In this document: piece by piece, positions 50,762 through 62,935 of the stretch
How positions within the stretch are numbered: the stretch's first letter is position 1
How the letters are laid out: each line of letters starts with the position of its first letter
DNA from: Tanypteryx hageni
Lineage: Eukaryota; Arthropoda; Insecta; Odonata; Petaluridae
Reading direction: 5' to 3'
Length of the DNA stretch: 64,000 nucleotides
NCBI GenBank assembly: GCA_028673005.1
Contig: CM054112.1
Coordinates: forward strand, 188,684,564 to 188,748,563
Translations under genes and position numbers: made by a program
Notes under the pieces: generated by a model
What the model was told of the DNA's origin: nothing
What the model saw: the letters and a program-made list of their open reading frames with translations, nothing else
Databases searched by the model: none

Positions 50762-51460
50762 CATGCTCCCTCTCTCTCTCTCTCCTACTCCAACCTCTCT
50801 CTTTCCCTCTCTTAATCCCACTCCCCTCCACAACACGTCTCCTCCCCTCCCATCGTGTACTCCCTCGCCGTCGCGGCTCCTCCTAACTTTTCCTCCCCCC
50901 ACCGAAAGACGATTGCCTTCCTCCCCCTATCCCTCACCAGCCTCCCACTTTTTCTCCTTTGCCATGACAACCCCTGACTCCTCAACCACACATTCACCCG
51001 TAAGACTCCAATATCCCTCCCGCTCACTCCCTCGATTGGTTTCTCAGCAGGCTGAAACCCCTCCTGTACCCATTCTTGGTTTTTCCCGTCGAGACATGTT
51101 AGGAAGAAGAGGGTGGTAGAGGGAGAAGGGAGGGGTTCTCCTCTTTGGCCTCTTCGGGGGCGAGTGGAGGAGGTTGGTAGAGGCATCTTCCAATATATCC
51201 GAACCCATTTCTGCCTTCTCTCTCTCTCTTTCTCCTCCTCCTCCTCCAATGCAGGAGTCATGTGACCCCACTCTCCAACCCCTCCGGACCTCTTAGGACC
51301 TCCATCCTCCTCCTCCTCCCTCTCTCTTAATCCCTTTCTACTCTCTCTCTCTCTCTGTGTGTGTGTCTCCCTCCTCCCACTCGCTATCTCCCCCTTACAT
51401 ACCTCATCGTATATCTCATTCCTCCCAATAAGGTTTTTCTCTCCCATTTTCCACCCATGG
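50762..51460. repeat. Y-R-Y low-complexity island
   Basis: Pyrimidine-rich 50762-51080, purine-rich 51100-51180 and pyrimidine-rich 51200-51440 including (CT)n and (GT)n. The minus-strand 253-codon frame is charged low complexity. Confidence 0.8.
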
Positions 51461-52389
51461 TCTCTTGGAAATGACTTCCTTGTCCTCGTGTCTCGACGGG
51501 GTTGATCAGATGTCTGGGGAGGATTTTGTTTTAACATACGGCGGACCTCTCCGAGGTTACAATCTCTCGTCATTCCATCGACACGAAGGATGCGGAAGTG
51601 CTAGTCCTCGGTTCGCGTCGCGGCTAAGGTATGGGCGTGAATTTAAATGTTCGACCGTTCGCCTTCTCCTGAGCTTTATGATTTATGGTTTTCTGTTGGC
51701 GTGGGGATAGGCGAGACATACGTGCTTTTAGAAATTGAAACGTTTTTCTTGTGAAAAGGTGACGTGAAATTACCGTGAAAAATTGAAGATTTTCTTAAGA
51801 ATAAAAATCCGTAGGAAGGCATTTCTTATCGATATTTTGCAGTTTAATCTAAATTTCTTCCTAAATTTATCAAGAGAGTTTCAACACTAAAACAGGTATT
51901 GCGAATCCTTGCGAAAGCAGATTCGGCGGATAAAAAATTCCGGAAGATAAAAAAATAAACGTAAAGCGTTTCGTACGATGAAATACATTCGCAGTACTAC
52001 TGCGCTTTAATAATACCATCGATTCTTTATTTAGCTTATTTAGCGAAAAAAATTGCTTAAAGGAGAGACGTAATTTCTTGTTTTCCTTGGCTGCAAACAC
52101 CCTTTAACGTGAACGCCCGTCATAAACGCTTGGCACGCGAATCGACTTTACATTTCCATTTTCTCTCGTAGGCGGCGTAAATTTATGACTTTAATTGAGA
52201 CGAATTTATTTTTGCATCCACGCTAAATACACCTCTTCCTCATTCGTATCCTTCGACTTTCTCGGAGTCGGCCGCTCGTGAATTATTCATTCTATCCGCG
52301 TCCTCCTCCTTAAGGAGGTTCGCTGCTTTGTCTCGTACAGCAATAACCTCTCATCTCCGCCCACAATCTTACCAAACCAATCTCTCTCG

Positions 52390-52690
52390 GCCTGGTGGAG
52401 GCTGTGACTCTCCTCCCTTGCCGCTCTCCCCCTCTTCCCTATTTTCTCTCCCTAACTTAACATCAGCTCTTCGGATTGCATTCCCAACCAATTCTTATCC
52501 CCACTCAATTATCTCCCTATTACCTCACCGCGCATCTTACCTCCCCTTCACTTCCGATCATATACCTTCCCCCTCTTCCTCCCTTCTCTCTCTCTATCCT
52601 CACACTTTCTTCCTCCTTATTTCCCTTCTCCTATATCCTCGATACCTTTCGTCTTGGCGCGCATATATATATATCTCTCTCTCCCTTTTC
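52390..52690. repeat. Polypyrimidine island with (TA)n and (CT)n
   Basis: CT-rich, ending in TATATATATATCTCTCTCTC at 52663-52682. No gene supported. Confidence 0.8.
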
Positions 52691-53565
52691 GAGTAGGCGC
52701 TCTTCAAATCCTTACTTGACTCCTTTAAATTCCAATCTTTTGCCCTTCGGAAGACGGCCGAAGGGATCCTTGATGAGAATCTCCCTCCTTGCCGTTTAAA
52801 AAAGAAGAAGAGGGAAAAGGCATTCAAACAGGGAAGGAAGATCGGCGATGGAGTTTTATTTTCTTTCGAGAAATTGTTTTTTTTTTAATCCTTCGAGTTC
52901 TGTTTTTTTAATTTGCTTCCGCGAACGTAATTAAACTTGAAATTGGAGGAAAAGGAATACGTTTCCACGGCAGAAGTCGCGAAGAATCGGGGGGATGGAG
53001 CTGAGCGAGGAGATGTTCTCAAGAAGAGCGTGGGAGGGCGTTCTTCTTGTTTTTTATTATCTCCGGTAACAATCGGAGTCGTGTTGTGGACATAGTCGCT
53101 TTGGAATTAATTTGAAGGGGGAATTAGGGTTGTTGATCGTTTCTTCTCACTCTCCCCGGTTATTATTTTCTGAGAGGCATCGGGGGTCGGAACGAAGAAG
53201 AACATTGATCTTTTATCGAGTTATTTTTTAGTATTTGTGTCATCGTTGAGTCTCATTCGTTGGTACAATAATTCCATGTATTCCTATAAATACAAATCTA
53301 ATTAATGTTGCGCACGCTGACGTAAAAAATATGACGAATGCTTGCCAAAGTTAGCAATGTAATTTAAATCGGCGATGTATGCCTTTTCTTGAATGCTATT
53401 TATGAAAATGCGCGGTTTATAGCACGCAGAAATAACCATTCTTTGCGTCTAGAAATGTCACTTTTTATGCTTTCGTTTCTCCGTTCGTGACTTTGGTAAA
53501 TTTTTTGTGTGGATATTGCGTTAGCTAATTGTATGCAAACTATTTCTTTCGTGTATATCCTAGGG

Positions 53566-53670
53566 CAGGGTTTCCCAAACTATATGAAGTCACGGAACCC
53601 TTGGACTCTTATTCTTAATATTGAATGGAACCTCGTGAAGCTTTCGCGGAACACAGTTTGGGAATCCCTA
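53566..53670. mobile_element. Very short hAT-type MITE, 105 bp
   Basis: Ends CAGGGTTTCCCAAACT and the inverted TAGGGATTCCCAAACT match at 14 of 16 positions. They are flanked by a perfect 8-bp duplication TCCTAGGG (53558-53565 and 53671-53678). Non-coding. The two ends make up a large part of the element, so the transcript would fold into a hairpin. Confidence 0.88.
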
Positions 53671-54174
53671 TCCTAGGGTTTTAAAAAGTGCATAAGACTC
53701 GATACATTTTTACTCATACTATTATACGGATCTCGTTAACTCGTAATGAAAATAAATTCTTCTGCATGCGAGGGAGCATAATGTGAATTGGCTTTAATTC
53801 TCACCCCGGCACGGTAGTTTAATAGATACCGCATAGAAGCATATCCGACAAGACCTCAGAGAACCCGCTCAGCCGACCGTATAACCGCATACATTTCGCA
53901 TGCATAAAACTTAACATGGACCGCCATTCGATATAGAGGGAGCGTCATCCCGTCTCACACTCCCTACCCTCTTTCTCTCAGACTCATTCCCTTTTCGTCT
54001 CTCCGAATGCTATGGGTGGATGAGTGCGACCAAAGTTTCAACACGGCAATTTCCCTCGCCGCACCTCCTTACGCTCATCTCCCTCCGAAGAGGGATAAAA
54101 AAAAACACCGCCGCCCAATCCATCCCACCTGCTCCGTCAGTACTTACACGCGCGCTCTCTCCTTCACGACAGAG

Positions 54175-54975
54175 AGCGGGTGTTGGGTGAGGGAGGGAGA
54201 TGATTCGGGGAGAGAGGGAGGAAAGAGAGTGAGTGGAGATGGAGAGTAAGTATCCTCCTCGCACTCGCAACCCCCGGGGTCCCATTTTTCCGCGCGGGAG
54301 GGGATGAGGAGAATTGGGACTCCGAAAATGGGGGGGTTGAAGAAACCTTTGGGCGGGGAGGGAGTATACGGAGTCCCATTTCCTAAGATTTCTGTTAAAA
54401 AAAATTGAAGGGGAATAGACACGAGTTATTTCCCCCCATCCTGCCTCACTCCCCAATCTCGTTCCCGTTTCCCTCCGAAAAATTTCTCCTCGTTCGGCGG
54501 AGAGGGAGGATGGGGGGAAAAGAATCTCTATTTCTGCACGAACTCGCGGTCCGACTGCGCCTGTTCCTCATCTTCCGACACCTCACTCGTCGAGAGAGTG
54601 CCTGTCCTACCCTCCCTCTCTTTTCATCGTCCCCCTTACCCTGTCACCCTGATCATCGTCGTCATCTTCCACCTCCTCCCGCCCCCCCCTTCTGTGCCAT
54701 ACGCGCCCTTCTGCTTTCCAACGCTTCTCTCCCTCCCCCACCCCTTCCCACCCCCTCTGTTTCACCCCTTCCCAAAAACCAATTTGCACGTCATTACTGG
54801 CTCATCCACCCCAGTCGACCCCTTCGTACCCTTTCTCCCCCATTTTTCCCCTCTCCCTACCTTCTCCCCCCCCCCCTCACTATTGCCATCCCTCTTCGGA
54901 CTCGATTCTTTTCCTTCCGTCCTGTCTCCCATTCACTCCAACTTTCTCTCCTATCCGACGATTCCAATAGAGAGA
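54175..54975. repeat. R-to-Y low-complexity island
   Basis: Purine-rich 54180-54380 (with gaps), then strongly pyrimidine-rich 54425-54960, including a run of nine C near 54867. Confidence 0.8.
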
Positions 54976-55929
54976 GAGAGATGTATGATTGTATAGCAAA
55001 GGGGCTTATATATATATTCCCATCTTCTTCTTATTCTCCCTCACTGCTGCCCCTAACTCACTTCCTGCGCCCTTCCGTGCGAGTTTCGGATCAGTTGTGG
55101 GAGGGAGCGAAGAGGATTTCCCAAGCCGGAAATTTTGCTGCCTCTTGCTATCATTTGTTATAATAATTTTTGCTCGAATTTCATCCCTCGCGTATCGTGG
55201 TTGGAATTGCTTGAAGAATGAATATAAAAGGGGCTTCTCGTTTATTGGTCTGTGAGCCTCGATTTCTCCCTTAGCCTGTCCGAGATTTTGCGTTTATCAT
55301 TTGTGAAAAATGCTTAGCTAAGCGTCGATGTATGGGGCCGAAAAATTGGCACTCGGGATAAATAATATAAAACCAGTGGTGCCCACAAAACCTTTTGCGA
55401 AGTCAGTCTGAAATCTGCATGTTTAAAATCATCAACGTTAAAAATGCCCACATCCCACACGCAGTTTACTGAATAATACTAATCTTCAATTATTAACGTT
55501 GCAACGTTAAGTTTGACATTGCTACAACTATAATTTCAATGCTTTATAAAAAGCGCGAAGCGAACAACGCAATTCTTCCGTCTATTTGAAGGCTTAATAG
55601 GTGCTAATTCAATCGAAGGCAAAAATGAGGGTCGCCTTGGCAACACCCGGAAAGAATACGAAAAAGTACTAAAATTTCTAAAATAAATGCGTTTCTGAGA
55701 AATTATTTTGTGTAAAATCCAAACATGGCATTTATAAGATATTTTATAGTTGTAGCCGTTGAATAAAGCAAAAATGGAGAAATCCGGTCCATATTTATGT
55801 ATTTTAATGAATGAAAGAAATAAACCTTGCACTTTGAAAAATCTAAACTCCTGCGTAAAGATGTGGAAAAATATAATCATCTCCCAGAGTCAAATCCGGG
55901 ACACTTCCGTAAACGAAAATAGTTTTTCA
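54976..55929. other. A/T-rich DNA
   Basis: CAGTGGTGCCCACAAAACC at 55371 looks like one hAT-type end, but no partner end is seen. Confidence 0.35.
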
Positions 55930-56030
55930 GGGGTCTCCTAGTTGGCAGAAACAAAATGGAGTTTACAGTATTTTTCTATGACAAACTGTTCAAGAGATAA
56001 AAGGGGGGACGGACGGACGGATAGACGAGT
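55930..56030 (+). repeat. Retroelement-like tail ending in (GGAC)n
   Basis: Sequence ending ACTGTTCAAGAGATAAAAGG runs into GGACGGACGGACGGAT (56007-56022). The architecture is like the tail near 35.15 kb, although the upstream sequence differs. Confidence 0.4.
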
Positions 56031-56243
56031 AATTTTATATATAAAGATACTTGGAAAGCTACGAAATGCGGGCATGCAGAAGTATGCTGAAGATGAAATG
56101 TACAGAGAGAATGAAAAACGAGGAAATTATAAGGAAGAATAGGAGAAAACGGACGATAACTTAGATTTAATAAAAGAGGAAGGCGAACTGAATCGGACTT
56201 TACCTTAGGAGAGAGAGCATTAAGGAATTAAAGACGTGTTAAT

Positions 56244-56378
56244 ATGAAATCTGGAAGGAAAAAGAGAAAGAGGAAGGAAAATTTTCTGCTGATAAATGAC
56301 TTGAAAGGTAAAGATAGCCTCCAAGACATGAAAAGAGTTACGAAAAACAGAAGTATGTGGAGAACCAGGTTTTACTAA
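56244..56378 (+). pseudogene. Fragment resembling the 3' coding end of a non-LTR retrotransposon
   Basis: A 44-codon frame ends in a basic block (GRKKRKRKENF), then INDLKGKDSLQDMKR and KNRSMWR. The order basic block, short helix, then N/D-R-x-x-W-R is the usual end of the second ORF in several arthropod non-LTR elements. A TGATGATGATGA run follows at 56419-56432, a type of simple 3' tail common in such elements. Upstream sequence (56040-56240) looks similar in style but is broken by stops. Assigned by motif pattern only. Confidence 0.35.
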
Positions 56379-56478
56379 CAATAAGACAACTCACGGATCT
56401 ACGGGCAGACTACCTATAGTGATGATGATGAAGCGTCGAAACCAAGATAGTGCATCCCTTAAAAAAACTGTGGTACGT

Positions 56479-56584
56479 AAGAGTTATTCTTTTATTTTTT
56501 ATTTTACTATGGAATACCACGTACTCTTGGCCAAGAGTTATTCTTTTATTTTACTATGGAATACCACATATCGTACTCTTGACC
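56479..56584. repeat. Tandem duplication, two copies of about 54 bp
   Basis: Two adjacent copies begin AAGAGTTATTCTTTTATTTT (56479 and 56533) and continue through ACTATGGAATACCAC to GTACTCTTGRCC. They differ by small indels. They lie just beyond the putative non-LTR 3' end. Confidence 0.85.
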
Positions 56585-57159
56585 AAGATTGTCGATTGTA
56601 TATTAATCTCAACTGCTTGTATGAAGAGCTTCATAATGTTCTATTCAGAACATCACGTTTGTTAATATGCCCTAATTTTTGGAGGATTTTCTTTGAATTA
56701 GGAACGCTCTAGACACGATTCTTTTTTAGAATCTAAAATCATAACTAATGCTCCCATTATAATTTCGTCTATGTTGGTGAGGATAAATGTTTCGTGAAAT
56801 TTTATGCATAAAACATCACTTTCATTACAGGTTATGAACTCGACAGGTCATTTTCGTCATAAGTCTTATGCAGAAAAAGATTTATATTTGAAATTTTTAC
56901 AGCGCGCGCATTATTTGCAACGATTCTATGTGAACTCTTCGAAAAAAAAGAACGTGATTTATCAGCACGACGAAGATATTTAGCGTACACGTTGCTCTCA
57001 ATAATCCTTTTAAATCTGTCAGTCTGTTTCCACTTCCCCTCTTCCTTTAGAACCCAAAAGAACTAGGAATCCCCGGTAAACGAGTGAACGATAGAGCGAA
57101 AGATTGGCTTCCTGGCCTTTGAGGAACTCTATCGAGGGGGCGTTTCCTTTAGACCATTG

Positions 57160-57985
57160 TCATTTTCCGCCTCCCTCTCTTCATTCCACTCTTTCTCCTT
57201 CCCTCCTACCTCTCCCCTCCTCCCTCTTTCTCCCATCCGAACGCCAGTCCAAGGAACAACTAAGCGAGAGAAAGAGAAGCAGAAAGCGAGAGCCAATCGG
57301 GGTCTTCCCTCTATGTCTCTCCCTGTCTCTCCTTGAAGTCCCAATCCACGTCACATGCAATCATCGAAAACCATTCCGTTAAAGGCAACCAGAATGTTAC
57401 ACATTCCCTCCCTCTTTTTCCACCCCCCACTCCTTCTCATATCGACTCTCATAATCATTCCGGGCCCGTTTTTCCCCGTTCGCTGTACGGGACTGGGGAG
57501 GTGGAACATATAAGAATCCGGCGGGGAAGGAGATAGGCGGAAGACGGAGGAAGGAACCTCTCCGCCCTCTCTCCGACTCCTTTTTTGGAAGAATGCCAAT
57601 TGCCGAATGCGGCGGAATAAGGGGAATCGCACACGGAAAGCGGGGAGAGACGGAGAAAAGCCGGAGTTATATTGGCGATGGCGGGCCAGGAAATTGGGGT
57701 GGGATGGGTGAGCGTGGCGGGGGGAAGAGAGAGAGAGAGAGTATTCCGAATTTTGGAAAAAGGGTGTATGCCCCAGGGTGGAAGAGGGGAGGGGGAGGAA
57801 TGAAGAGTGCAAGAGAGGATGGGGTGGGTGAGTCGGGAGAGAGAGAGAGGGTGGGGGAGGTAGGGAAGCAAAGGGTGAATGCTTAACGGAGGGAGGGTGG
57901 AAGGTTTGATGGGAGTTGGGAGCGGAGGAAGTAATTTGAGTGGAGGGTGAATAAAAACGGAGGAAGAGAGATGGAGAGCAATGAG
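57160..57985. repeat. Y-to-R low-complexity island
   Basis: CT-rich 57160-57240 and 57400-57480, then A/G-rich 57600-57985. Same architecture as the islands near 10.5 and 46 kb. Confidence 0.8.
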
Positions 57986-60900
57986 AGAACGTACCTGCCG
58001 TTACACAAACGAGAGAGGAAAGGATCCCTTTTTTGGCAAGCTTCGGTTGACATTGAAAGAATTCGAAGCGATGCCCAGTTTTTTTTGTTTTAAAAAGTTT
58101 TGGATCCGATGATGGAAATATTCGCAGGAGTCTGGTTCGTTAGGCGTAGTGCGTCTAAGATGTTTGAGATATCCGGCGAAGCGACTTTAGTTTCATTTAA
58201 AATACGGTCCATCTTCAATGACTCGAAACTTAAATTAAGGCAGGACACATCGAGTCGAAAAACGTGAAGGGTTATTTTTGGAAAAATATATACATACATC
58301 GAATATTTAAAAATTCAAGTTTTTCGAGGCGTTTGAACTTAAGAGATTCTATGGTATCTCACAACATAAGAACGTTGCTGTTGGAAACTTAAACGTCCTT
58401 TTATAACATGCTATCCGTTCAGAATTTTTAATTGCGAAATATTTGGTAATATCCTATCCTGAAGAAGAAATATCCGTCACCCAAATTATCCATGATATAA
58501 ATTTCATATTTGGTATAACGATTTTTTAAAGAAGCAAAGATATATTTGAACAGTCCCCGATCATTTCTTAAAAATAAGAACTCATTTTCCATAACAACTC
58601 ATTATTACATAGCAGCCTCTGCAAATCGTTTGAAGAACCCCCCTAATGGGAACGCGACAGATCGGTCAAAAAAATTTAATTCTATACTGCAAACTGCGAC
58701 ATATTATGTTTGTGAATGAATCGCATTTCCACGTGTACCGCTCGCCACGGGGTAGTGTGCCCAAATTTGCTCGAACTAGATTGCGATTTTCCCGAGTTCA
58801 AGCTCAAATTCGTCGTCGGCGTGCAATTCATTCGTGACGCAATAATTGCATCGACGCGCTAAAGTGCTCCTCCTTTCGATTATTTTCGCTCGGGCAGACT
58901 CAGTCAACTCGTTCGGTTCGATATTTATTTAGATTCCATTTGTTAAATTGGTCCCCGCGTGTTATTTTCTTCGCTAATCTTGTTACGCCTCGCCGAAATT
59001 TCATTTATAGGTACGAGCGAATCTAACCAATTACAGAATGCGTCGGGTAGAGAGAGAAGGATGAAAAGGAGAGGGCATTACTGGAGGGAGCGGACGCCAA
59101 TTCGACGGCATGACGCCTCCCCCAACTTGAGGGGGTGGGGGGGAGGAACTCCAACCCTCTCATCACTTTGGAAGAGGTTGGGATAGAAGATTAAATTGCC
59201 TCATCACCCAGCAACTCGAGTAAATTTATGTCTTCTTTAGAGGGAACAGAAGCTTCCTAAAATCGCTTCTCTTAATCGATAACTGATCGTGTAAATGCAT
59301 TCCTCGGAAACTCTCAGCATTCATCCCCCGGCGATCTTCGGCTCCCTCCATAACTCCTCCTTCCTCTCTCTCTCTATTATTTCTTTCACTTTTAAGCTTC
59401 ATTGCATATCTTCCTCATTGCATCAAAAGTCTCATTCGCATGCCTTTTTCCTTAATTACCCATCTTTATAGCGTGTCCTTTCTACTATTCTGTCTAACCT
59501 CGTATGTTTGGGAGAAAATGCGTCATTTAGTTAATTCGTCCATAAAACAAATTTCTCCCATTACTTGTCGAGCAGTCATATCTTTTACTTAAAAATGGTT
59601 TACGAAATTTTTGGTTAAATTCTTACTCATCCAAGATGAGAGGAAAGCCATCCGAAGGAGGAGAGTCTTATGTTGCATATTACGTTTTATCGACAGTGAC
59701 CCAGTGACAGTGATACCAATGTCAGGGTGAAAACTATGTAAAATATGTAGCAACCAAACGCGGGCATGGAAAATGGTTAAACGGAATCGATAATTAAAAC
59801 GGTTAGCCTGCGCGCTAAACAGGACAGCGATGCCCTAAGAAATTATGTTACCATAAACTCTTGTTGTTAAAGAGGCGGCAAGTAGGGGGTAAGCAGTTTC
59901 TTTTTGTATTATAAAATTTTATGACAATTTGGGATGAGCTTTGTTCGTTCAGACGAATATCTGTCCGGAATTCTTATCTGGATTTCAACCTATTTAAAAT
60001 TGGCAATTTAATATGTCCATTGCCTATTCCCGTGCATTTCTTATGCAGGATTGGGAAGCGTGTCGAATCATGCAATCAAGTCTTTTTCCCCTAACTTCAA
60101 AATCATAAATTTAATCAAAATTGACAAAAGTTTAATACTTAAGAAAGCAATGAAAAACATTCCCGACAGACAAAATACCACATCGGATTAGTACATGGCA
60201 ATATGAAAGGTATGAGTATCCGAACCTTATGAATAAATCAGACGGCGATAACACTATAAGCATCCATAGTAAAGGTAAGTTCATACAATAATCGATCGTA
60301 AAAATCGGGATTAAAACCTTAATTCAAACAAATATTAAGTTGGAGTATAACGTTAAATTTACTCAGAAGTGGGTCAAAGTAAACGTAAATGTATGCGAGG
60401 GTGTATCGGTAGTCACACGGCCTGAAGCGTGCAAACGGCTTAAATAAAAATCTTTTTGAATGTGCACATCAAGTCCTCGGGTACAATACAAGATATTCGC
60501 AGTGTTCCCAAACAGAAACGTTTTAACGTGTCCGTGCTCTGTGACATTTAATTTTAACCTTATTTTCCGATCATCTCTTACACTTAATTGCACCAATTTA
60601 TTTTGTGCAACACAAATTATTTTTCCTTTGAGTCACAATTTGGATTTGAACTAGCATGCCAAAAATATGACGACATGAGACCCCGAGATCCAGCTTAAAC
60701 ACACCTATCACGCTATATTTTTATCTTAGAAAAAGATCAGAAAACATTTTCATACAAAATGGAACGTTTTTAGCATTTCAATCCTTCGAATCATCTGCCG
60801 AGACATGATCGTTGAAAAAAACAACTCTCGGATTCAGAGATCCACGACTGACATGAGTAAAAAATTATTAATGACTCACTTCAATAATTCGAAGTCTTCT

Positions 60901-61959
60901 TCTAGCAGTAAATGACCTTAAATCCAAGCAGGAGTCAGCCCCAGTTGGAACTCGGTCCCTCGTTTCGGCTTCGTTGGGTAGTTTGAACGAGAATTCCGAT
61001 GTCTTTTGATTTTCACTCGTCATCCTCGCACTCTTCCTTTTTCTCACATTCAATAAATAACCGTTGAAAAATGAGTAAGAACATAACGAATAGTTAGAAA
61101 TACACAATTGTGCCACCAAATCGCATATTCTTCTAATACTGGAAGATGGTTAGAATGCACGTCTGACCGTTCTCAACGTAAGAAGAAAACTATCGTTCCC
61201 GCGAACAGTATTTTTTTACGTCTCAAGTAATCAGCGTCGACCAATCACCTTTCACCAAATTTTCCTCCCGTTATGCACACGATAACGCTTTCAAATATCG
61301 ATTTTCTAAAGCGCTGTAGACTTCCACGTAACTTAATCCGATCCGCCACCTGCAACGGGTGTCGAGCCGCTCGAAAGGTTCAAAACCCAAAACTTAGCAG
61401 CGTTTCAGATATCCTGATAAAAAGACAAAGAGGAGTGGCTGTTGCCACATCGGCACATATTCTTTATGGTTTAAGAGGGGGGGGGGAGTTTGTCGGGTGG
61501 TGATTGGTCGAAGCGGATGGCGTGGTATTATTTCTAAATAAAGAACGCTTGCCAGCTTATGATTGGAGGAAAAACTGTTAACAACCAAGAAGGTCAGACA
61601 TCTTGACGCCTCGAGAGTGGTGGAACGTGTATCATGAGCTTCCGTGGTGATATGAGTGTGCGATTGATGGCGTAATTCTCTTTTTAATAATTGGGTACAT
61701 TTTATGTTTTCACTCATTTTTCATTGTTTATTGAGTTTGAGATGGAAAAGCGAAAATAAAGGGCTTCTTCGCTGAACTCGGTTTGCTGTCGTTCGGTGTG
61801 GTGAAAATCCGAAGACATCAAGATGTCGTCTGTAGCCTCTCCAACGGAGCAGTGACGAGCGGTAAAGTTACAACTCCGATTGCTTCCAGATGTTTGTCGC
61901 TCTCCTCCGTTCGGAAGAAGACATCGAAATAGCATCGTAAGTTGTTGCTTGTTTTTTAT
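57986..61959. other. Mostly A/T-rich single-copy DNA
   Basis: Includes a CT tract at 59.36 kb, a G-run at 61479-61487 and an isolated good donor, AAAG|GTAAGTTC, near 60266. No supported gene. Confidence 0.4.
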
Positions 61960-62460
61960 GTTTATTAAAATGTACTTTTTCGCTCAGGATAGCGTTTTTT
62001 AAGGGATCCTTCTTTCAAGGGTCGCGAAGCCATATTGTCGTGTTAGATAACGTAGCGTGAGTTAATAGAAACTTGGAAGCACCGTAGTGTGGTTGTATTT
62101 ATACTTTAATAAAGAGTGTTTAGTCATTTGAGGTAATTTTACTTTCTTAGCGTTAGACGAGGATGTACAGTCGTCGGGTGGAATCGGATTGAAATTTTAA
62201 AATATATTTTTTCACTTAAAATAACATTTTTGAAAGTCGCCATCTTGGTTGCTTCATGTTGCATCATCTTAGTCGATAGAAAATTGGTAGCTCGTTTGGC
62301 AATTGATATTTTAATTCTTGGAAGGGTACGCTATGATATATGTATAAAACTTTTACTTAGTTATTGTTAGGCGAAGATATATATTCGTCGGGAAGAATCG
62401 GTTTGACATTGCGGTGATAAATATTTTTTCCTTTAGAATAATATTTTCAAGGAATGGACT
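61960..62460. repeat. Diverged tandem repeat, period about 215-230 bp
   Basis: Three related segments can be aligned: AAATGTACTTTTTCGCTCAGGA (start 61968), AAATATATTTTTTCACTTAA (start 62200) and a variant near 62419. The block GTTAGRCGARGATRTA followed by GTCGGG.GAATCGG occurs at 62152 and 62366. The copies are strongly diverged. Confidence 0.5.
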
Positions 62461-62935
62461 TTCGTGTATGTAGTGAATGTTATCTAGTGCTTCGGTTATA
62501 AAATTGACGAACTTTTATGCTAGTGTTGCTAACTTTAATATTCCATTTTAAGTCAACGAATATTACTTTATGAGTTTAATAGTAGTTTTTATTGTAAAAC
62601 TTGTAAGTATTGAAATTTTGTTAGAATTTAACTGTTTTTGCTATGCAGTGCAACAGTCTCTTGGCATTTTTGACAAAATCTAGACAAATACTTTTGAAAA
62701 TGAAAGAGTCAAGGTGAATATAAGTTACAGTAGCTAGTGCATAAAATAGGTATTAAAATATAATTGATGATCATAAAGTCATTAAATAAGAATTGTATGT
62801 GAAAAGCAAGCGTCAAAAGATAAAACTAAAATATTTAAATTGCAATACTTTTCAATTCAACTACGTCTTTGTTGGTCGTTCTCATATATTTTCAGTAAAT
62901 TTTAATTTCAAGTATTCAGTGTTCAAGAACAATTA

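Larger units (their letters stand above)
51461..54174. other. Mixed DNA around the 52.5 kb CT island and 53.6 kb MITE
   Basis: Outside those features nothing is recognised. Confidence 0.4.

Noticed and set aside
50812..51573. 253-codon minus-strand open frame
   Set aside because: Charged low-complexity sequence across CT/GA-rich DNA. No domain or splice context.
54405..55163. 252-codon plus-strand open frame
   Set aside because: Pro/Leu/Ser-rich translation of the 54.4-55.0 kb CT island.
55371..55400. Isolated hAT-like end CAGTGGTGCCCAC
   Set aside because: No partner inverted end or 8-bp duplication could be found downstream or upstream.
58646..58837. Possible Tc1-like transposase fragment (FVNESHFHVYRSPRG)
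   Set aside because: One short motif resembling the second catalytic block. No other block or inverted ends nearby.
61714..61935. 73-codon minus-strand open frame
   Set aside because: Varied residues but no recognisable motif. It lies near the diverged tandem array and could be repeat-derived.
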